64,000 nt of DNA from JACVRN01 sp036389255 (GTDB lineage: Bacteria; Acidobacteriota; Blastocatellia; Pyrinomonadales; Pyrinomonadaceae): NCBI GenBank assembly GCA_036389255.1, contig DASVQI010000024.1, positions 248,001 through 312,000 of the forward strand, written 5' to 3'. This document shows, in pieces, positions 59,600 through 64,000 of the stretch. The notes under the pieces were generated by a model. It searched no databases. It was not told where the DNA came from and saw only the letters and a list, made by a program, of their open reading frames with translations. Position 1 is the stretch's first letter. Each line of letters begins with the position of its first letter. Position numbers and translations under genes: made by a program.

Positions 59600-61424
59600 T
59601 ACCGCTACTCCCCTCCCTGTCCGCTACCTCCCCGGCCTCGCCCGGCTCCGGCTCCGTCTGCATAATAAAATCCTTCGGCGCGCCCGGCACACTGAATTCG
59701 TAAGAGCCGCGATAGACGACCGGCGGGATTCCCGCGAAATTATCGTGCGGCGGCGGGCTCGGCGTAGACCACTCAAGCGTAGTCGCCTCCCATGGATTGT
59801 CTCCCGCTCTACGCCCCTTGAACATGCTCCAGAAGAAATTGAAGAGAAAGACGAGCTGAATCGAAGCGGTGACGATGACGCCTATCGTCACCAGCAGCAC
59901 CAGCGAGTGCAAAGGCTTCAGGAAGTCGTACTCTGTGAACTGCGCGTAGCGGCGCGGCATGCCTACTATGCCCATGATGTGCATGGGCGCGAAGATTACG
60001 TAGACGCCTACGAACGTGACCCAGAAATGTAGATGGCCCAGCCGCTCGTTCATCATCCTTCCGAACATCTTCGGGAACCAGAAATAGATTCCTGCGAAGA
60101 TGCCGAAAATCGCTGCCACTCCCATCACCAGATGAAAGTGCGCCAGCACGAAATAGGTGTCGTGCATGGAAAGGTCAAGCGTGGTTTGGCCCAGCACTAG
60201 GCCAGTGATTCCGCCCGCGACGAAAAGCGAGACGAAGCCTATGGCAAAGAGCATGGGGCTGGTGAAGCGTATGCGCCCGCCCCACAGCGTGCCCAGCCAG
60301 TTGAAGGTCTTAATCGCGGAAGGCACGCCAATCGAGAGCGTCAGGATGGAGAAAGCCATGCCGGAATAAGGGCTCATGCCGCTAATGAACATGTGATGGC
60401 CCCAGACGAAGAAGCCAAGCAATCCTATGCCGAACATGGCGAAGACCATGGCCCTGTAACCGAAGACCGGCTTGCGCGCGAAGGTAGAGAGAATGTGCGA
60501 GGTTGCGCCCATGCCCGGCAGGATGGCTATGTAAACTTCCGGGTGGCCGAAGAACCAGAAGAGATGCTGCCAAAGGATGGGCGAGCCGCCCTTGTGACTC
60601 GACAGCAGGCGGTCGCTGATGACCAGCCCGCCCGGAATAAAGAAGCTGGTTCCGGCTTCTCTGTCAAGAAAGAGTAGAATGCCCGCCGCCAGCAGAACCG
60701 GAAAGGCCAGTAGCGCCAGCACGGCCGTCGTGAACCAAGACCAGCAGGTCAAAGGCATACGCATCAGACTCAAACCCCGAGCGCGCATGTTCAGCAGCGT
60801 CGTGATGAAGTTCAATGCGCCTAAGAGCGAACCCATGCAGAAGATGGCTATACTTGTAATCCACAGGTTCATGCCCATCCCCTGCCCCGGCCCTGCGGCT
60901 GCTCCAATCGCGCTCAGTGTCGGATAGGCCGTCCAACCGCCGATGGGCGCTCCGCCTTCAACGAAGAGCGCGGAGATGAGAACTATAAAGCCGCATAACG
61001 TGACCCAGAAGGAGAGCATGTTGAGGGTCGGGAAGGCCATGTCGTCCGCGCCTATTTGAATCGGCAGAAAGTAGTTGCCAAAGCCTCCCTGCGGCGCTGT
61101 CGTCAGCACGAAGAAGACCATCATGGTTCCGTGCATCGTCACCAGCGAGAGATAGAACTCCGGCTGCATGACGCCGTTCGGCGCGCCCGCAGGAAAGAGC
61201 GTGCCGAGTATGGGCCAAGTCGTACCGGGCCACGTCAGGTTCAAGCGCATCAGTATGGACAGGAACATCCCTACGAAGACGGAGGCCATCGCCAGCAGGA
61301 GATACTGTATGCCTATCACCTTATGGTCAATGCTGAAGATGTATTTGCGTATAAAGCTCGTAGGCGCAGGGTGACGATGCACGCCCTCCGCGTGAGTCGC
61401 GTGAACAGCTTCCGCTTCAGCCAT
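59574..61424 (-). CDS. coxA: Cytochrome c oxidase subunit I (heme-copper catalytic subunit)
   Basis: A 616-residue subunit with twelve or more membrane helices holding heme a, heme a3/o3 and CuB. It has HGTMMVFF, the A1-type GHPEVYIAILPG with the crosslinked His-Tyr, GHHMF and HFHLVMG. GGAGG lies 5 bases before the ATG at 61424. The combination with subunit II carrying CuA marks an aa3- or caa3-type oxidase that pumps protons. Confidence 0.97.
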   Translation of the reverse strand: MAEAEAVHATHAEGVHRHPAPTSFIRKYIFSIDHKVIGIQYLLLAMASVFVGMFLSILMRLNLTWPGTTWPILGTLFPAGAPNGVMQPEFYLSLVTMHGTMMVFFVLTTAPQGGFGNYFLPIQIGADDMAFPTLNMLSFWVTLCGFIVLISALFVEGGAPIGGWTAYPTLSAIGAAAGPGQGMGMNLWITSIAIFCMGSLLGALNFITTLLNMRARGLSLMRMPLTCWSWFTTAVLALLAFPVLLAAGILLFLDREAGTSFFIPGGLVISDRLLSSHKGGSPILWQHLFWFFGHPEVYIAILPGMGATSHILSTFARKPVFGYRAMVFAMFGIGLLGFFVWGHHMFISGMSPYSGMAFSILTLSIGVPSAIKTFNWLGTLWGGRIRFTSPMLFAIGFVSLFVAGGITGLVLGQTTLDLSMHDTYFVLAHFHLVMGVAAIFGIFAGIYFWFPKMFGRMMNERLGHLHFWVTFVGVYVIFAPMHIMGIVGMPRRYAQFTEYDFLKPLHSLVLLVTIGVIVTASIQLVFLFNFFWSMFKGRRAGDNPWEATTLEWSTPSPPPHDNFAGIPPVVYRGSYEFSVPGAPKDFIMQTEPEPGEAGEVADREGSSGNGHNDHKH

Positions 61425-61507
61425 CAATTCCTCCAGATAGCGATTTTGGATTAAGCGTTACGGATTGAAGCATTAGAATTACTTGAAGGCGACAATCCAA
61501 AACCGTC

Positions 61508-62341
61508 TCATTGGTATTTTTTCAACAGTTCGCCCATGCGCGCCTGAAACTGAGCCTGCGGCAGCGCCACCAGCTCGTCGTATTCGTTTGCGGGAATGAC
61601 AATCATGTAGCTCTTCATCTTGAAATGGAACTGGCCGCACAGCTCGGCGCAGGCCAGCTCGTACTTGCCCGGCTTGTTCGCCGTAAAATGAACTTTTATG
61701 TTCATTCCCGGCACAAGGTCTTGCTTGAATCTTAGCTGCGGAACCCAGAAGCTGTGCGTCACGTCCTTGGCCCTGAGGGTCAACTCTACGGGACGGTTTA
61801 AGGGGACTGCGATGCTGGCCACGACCGCGTCGTCTTTCGCCGGGGCATCCGATTGGTCAAGCCCCACGAAGTTTAGGTCTGCGTCCGAGATGAGCTTCGG
61901 GTCTGTGCGCCCGAACTGCTTGTCCGCGCCCGGATAATGAAAGTTCCACTGGAACTGCTGCGCGACGACCTCTATCTGCGCGGTTCCCGGCGGTGCCGAC
62001 TGAAAGTGCAGGCTGGCCCAGACGCGCTGGCCAAGCACGGCCAGCGAGATGAAGATGACGGCCGTGATGACAGTCCAAGTCATCTCCAGCGTGTTGCTGC
62101 CGTGCGAGTAGAGCGCACGCTCGCCCCGGCCCGTGTCCCTGTAGCGCCAGACCATGTAGCCGAGTCCGATTTGCGCCAGCACGAAGGAGATGCCGACAAC
62201 TATGATAGTGATGAGAAACTGCTGGTCGTAGGCGGGGCCGTGCTCGGAAATGGACGGCGGAAACCACCAGCCCATGAAGAAGAGGCCCACCGAGAAGACA
62301 GTCAGAAGCCAAATCACAACGGCCAGCGCGCGACCTGTCAT
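61508..62341 (-). CDS. coxB: Cytochrome c oxidase subunit II (CuA subunit)
   Basis: A 277-residue protein. Two membrane helices (about residues 3-25 and 45-70, plus one near 85-110) anchor a periplasmic cupredoxin domain. The CuA motif is CAELCGQFHFKM with Cys, Cys, His and Met in canonical spacing. No heme-binding CxxCH is seen, so it is not a caa3 fusion. It accepts electrons from cytochrome c. Confidence 0.95.
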   Translation of the reverse strand: MTGRALAVVIWLLTVFSVGLFFMGWWFPPSISEHGPAYDQQFLITIIVVGISFVLAQIGLGYMVWRYRDTGRGERALYSHGSNTLEMTWTVITAVIFISLAVLGQRVWASLHFQSAPPGTAQIEVVAQQFQWNFHYPGADKQFGRTDPKLISDADLNFVGLDQSDAPAKDDAVVASIAVPLNRPVELTLRAKDVTHSFWVPQLRFKQDLVPGMNIKVHFTANKPGKYELACAELCGQFHFKMKSYMIVIPANEYDELVALPQAQFQARMGELLKKYQ

Positions 62342-62373
62342 AGAAGCTCCTTATTATTGGCGAATCGTAAATT

Positions 62374-62411
62374 GTAGATAGTTAAAACAGGTTCGACCAT
62401 TCGCTATCTAC
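62374..62411. repeat. Intercistronic hairpin between ctaB and coxB
   Basis: GTAGATAG (62374-62381) pairs exactly with CTATCTAC (62404-62411), in a gap full of GTAGATG/TTCACCATTCACC words. Confidence 0.5.
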
Positions 62412-62421
62412 TTTTCACCAT

Positions 62422-63378
62422 TCACCGATTTAAGACCATCAGGACGAACAGCAAGGGTAAGTACAGGACTGACGCCAGCAGCAGCCTGCGCGCCTGCTGT
62501 CTCGTTCTGTAGATGGCGCAGGTGATGCTGCTGTAAAGAAAGCCAAGGCCCAGAATCATCGCGCCCGCCAGATAGACCCTGCCTGAGATGCCCAGAGCGG
62601 TGGGCATGAGGCTGACGGGAATCAGCATCAGCGTATTGACGACAATCTGTTGCGCGGTCAAGCGCCCTGCGGGCTCTACCACCGGCAGCATGCAGATGCC
62701 CGCCCTTGCGTAATCTTCCTTGTACATCCAGGCAATTGCCAGAAAGTGCGGGAACTGCCACAGGAACAGAATGGCAAAGAGAGCCCACGCGCCTATGGTC
62801 ACTTCACCCGTGGCCGCCACCCAGCCCATAAACGGCGGCATGGCTCCCGGAAAAGCTCCTATCGCAGTTGAGAGCGTCGTGCGCGTCTTTAAGGGCGTGT
62901 AAAGAAATAGATAGCCGCCTATGACCGTGAGCCCGAGGGCTGCGGTCAAAGGATTCACCAGAAGCGCAAGGTACGCTTCGGCGCTCAGCGTCAAAGCAAC
63001 ACCGAACGTGAGCGCCTGCGCGGGCGAGAGCCTTCCCGTAGGCAAAGGTCTGGTGGCCGTGCGCCGCATGCGCGCGTCCAGATGCCGCTCCATGTATTGA
63101 TTGAGCGTGGCGATTCCCGAAGAGAGAATCGCTATGCCAATCATGGCGTGTATGAAACGTGTGTAATTGAAAGCGCCGAAAGGCGCGGCCAGACAGTACC
63201 CGGCTGCCGCAGTCAGCACTATGAGAAAGGTTATGCGCGGCTTGGTCAATTCGCTATAGGCGGCGACGCGCTCGCGCAAAGACAAAGGCCCGGCCGCTTC
63301 CGGCTCTACCGCAATCGGCTCCGCCACGGCAGAAGCCGCTACGCCCCCCTGATCAAGCTCTATGACGACGCTTTTCAT
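62422..63378 (-). CDS. ctaB: Protoheme IX farnesyltransferase (heme O synthase)
   Basis: A 318-residue UbiA-family membrane enzyme with about eight helices. The substrate motif NQYMERHLDARM is followed by RTATRPLPTGR and the second Asp-rich stretch YKEDYARAGI. It adds a farnesyl group to heme B to give heme O, needed by this oxidase. It precedes coxB on the same strand. Confidence 0.95.
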   Translation of the reverse strand: MKSVVIELDQGGVAASAVAEPIAVEPEAAGPLSLRERVAAYSELTKPRITFLIVLTAAAGYCLAAPFGAFNYTRFIHAMIGIAILSSGIATLNQYMERHLDARMRRTATRPLPTGRLSPAQALTFGVALTLSAEAYLALLVNPLTAALGLTVIGGYLFLYTPLKTRTTLSTAIGAFPGAMPPFMGWVAATGEVTIGAWALFAILFLWQFPHFLAIAWMYKEDYARAGICMLPVVEPAGRLTAQQIVVNTLMLIPVSLMPTALGISGRVYLAGAMILGLGFLYSSITCAIYRTRQQARRLLLASVLYLPLLFVLMVLNR

Positions 63379-63513
63379 AAACAGACTTCAGTCATAACCC
63401 GCAGGCTCAAAAAAAATTCGAGAACCCGGCGACAATGAATCCTTTCCTGTATGAATAGTAGATGGTGAATAGACGATACGCTCTTTCTACTTACCACTTA
63501 CTACTTACTTCCA

Positions 63514-63580
63514 AAATGATGGGTGACAGTGACAGGTTACAGGAAACGGCTCCCGATTGTCACTTTGTCACCCATCATTT
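63514..63580 (-). terminator. Hairpin between the cupredoxin-like gene and ctaB
   Basis: AAATGATGGGTGAC (63514-63527) pairs exactly with GTCACCCATCATTT (63567-63580), then AGTGACA with TGTCACT after a 2-base bulge. It lies 19 bases after the upstream gene's stop. A second, imperfect palindrome of GTAGATGGTGAATAG words is at 63457-63510. Confidence 0.65.
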
Positions 63581-63599
63581 CTTTTCATGTCGCAGGTTT

Positions 63600-64000
63600 T
63601 CAGTGCCGCATCCCCATCATCATCGGAAATTCTAGCGCGGGCAGCAGCTCAAGAGAGCCGCCCGTCAGTTCCGCCACGGTCTTGCTGCTGTCGAAAGAGA
63701 AATTGGCATTCCCGGCTCCGCTCGCGGGAACCGTCACTTCCATAGTCTGCTCACCGAACCTTTCGTGCCATGCGACGACCGTGTACTTGCCCGGCGGCAC
63801 GTCCTTGATGGTGAAAGAGCCGTCCGCGCCGCTCACGGCGAAGAACGGATGCTTGAGCACGCCCACGTAAGCCTTCATCCACGGATGCTGGTTGCACTTG
63901 ACCGGGATAAGAGTCTCGGGACGCGCGAAAGTCTTCTCAATCGGCGGCGTTGAGGGCGGCTGCGAGACGTTCCACGCAGGATTGCCCTGCTTGGGCTGCA
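63600..64000 (-). CDS. Secreted cupredoxin/carboxypeptidase-regulatory-like protein, C-terminal part
   Basis: Partial: 132 residues from the window edge to the stop at 63600. CNQHPWMKAYVGV gives a Cys-x2-His-x2-Met copper-type site followed by a beta-sandwich (DGSFTIKDVPPGKYTVVAWHE) of the carboxypeptidase-regulatory kind. The signal and N-terminal strands lie outside. Position at the head of the oxidase operon suggests copper or electron handling. The copper assignment is inference. Confidence 0.75.
   Translation of the reverse strand, partial: QPKQGNPAWNVSQPPSTPPIEKTFARPETLIPVKCNQHPWMKAYVGVLKHPFFAVSGADGSFTIKDVPPGKYTVVAWHERFGEQTMEVTVPASGAGNANFSFDSSKTVAELTGGSLELLPALEFPMMMGMRH

Overview
The window reads as a chromosomal segment of an aerobic, heterotrophic, didermic bacterium. 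The best guess is Acidobacteriota, class Blastocatellia (Pyrinomonas or Blastocatella relatives). Reasons are the moderately high GC, eukaryote-like Ser/Thr kinases with a membrane anchor and a secreted tail, Asn/Thr-rich small lipoproteins, a DUF3142 secreted protein, a caa3/aa3-type oxidase cluster with two subunit III genes, and dense housekeeping content. I see no rRNA, tRNA, IS element, prophage or CRISPR array, so this looks like core chromosome. The taxonomic call is inference.

Layout. 1-7.2 kb (+): the tail of a Ser/Thr kinase, MutS, a NagZ-like glycosidase and a coupled solute-binding lipoprotein. 7.2-20.1 kb (mostly -): Sua5 with an O-methyltransferase, a DUF2231-Rieske protein, a sigma54 response regulator with its membrane histidine kinase, an OmpA-like protein, a PQQ/FG-GAP beta-propeller and an OmpR-type regulator. 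20.4-24.2 kb (+): an MsbA-like ABC exporter, then yicC-gmk-rpoZ. 24.2-33.8 kb: a small metallopeptidase, ETF-quinone oxidoreductase behind a TetR-type palindrome, an RNHCP protein, a coupled pair of secreted unknowns, a YyaL-like thioredoxin-fold protein and RNase D. 34.6-43.3 kb (+): a membrane HD-GYP/GGDEF protein, the pyruvate dehydrogenase operon (E1alpha, E1beta, E2, small disordered protein), an EamA transporter and a CDF metal exporter. 43.4-48.7 kb (-): FtsH, a predicted PD-(D/E)XK nuclease and a second full-length MutS. 49.3-55.3 kb: a 48-residue membrane protein, M14 and M1 metallopeptidases, a stress-type Gly-zipper protein and a ferredoxin. 55.3-64 kb (-): the cytochrome c oxidase operon from a cupredoxin-like protein through ctaB, coxB, coxA, two coxC, coxD and several small accessory genes.

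Together these give pyruvate oxidation, electron entry through ETF-QO, and a terminal oxidase with heme O synthase and assembly factors. Envelope, two-component and c-di-GMP signalling genes surround them.

Two things stand out. First, a MutS1 paralogue lacking the usual C-terminal clamp-binding motif is translationally coupled (ATGA) to a predicted nuclease with an Mrr-N-like winged helix, which could be a separate MutS-nuclease module. Second, many intergenic gaps carry long, often perfect palindromes built from a small set of recurring words. Some sit at gene ends, some inside operons and one between divergent genes, so they are not all ordinary terminators.
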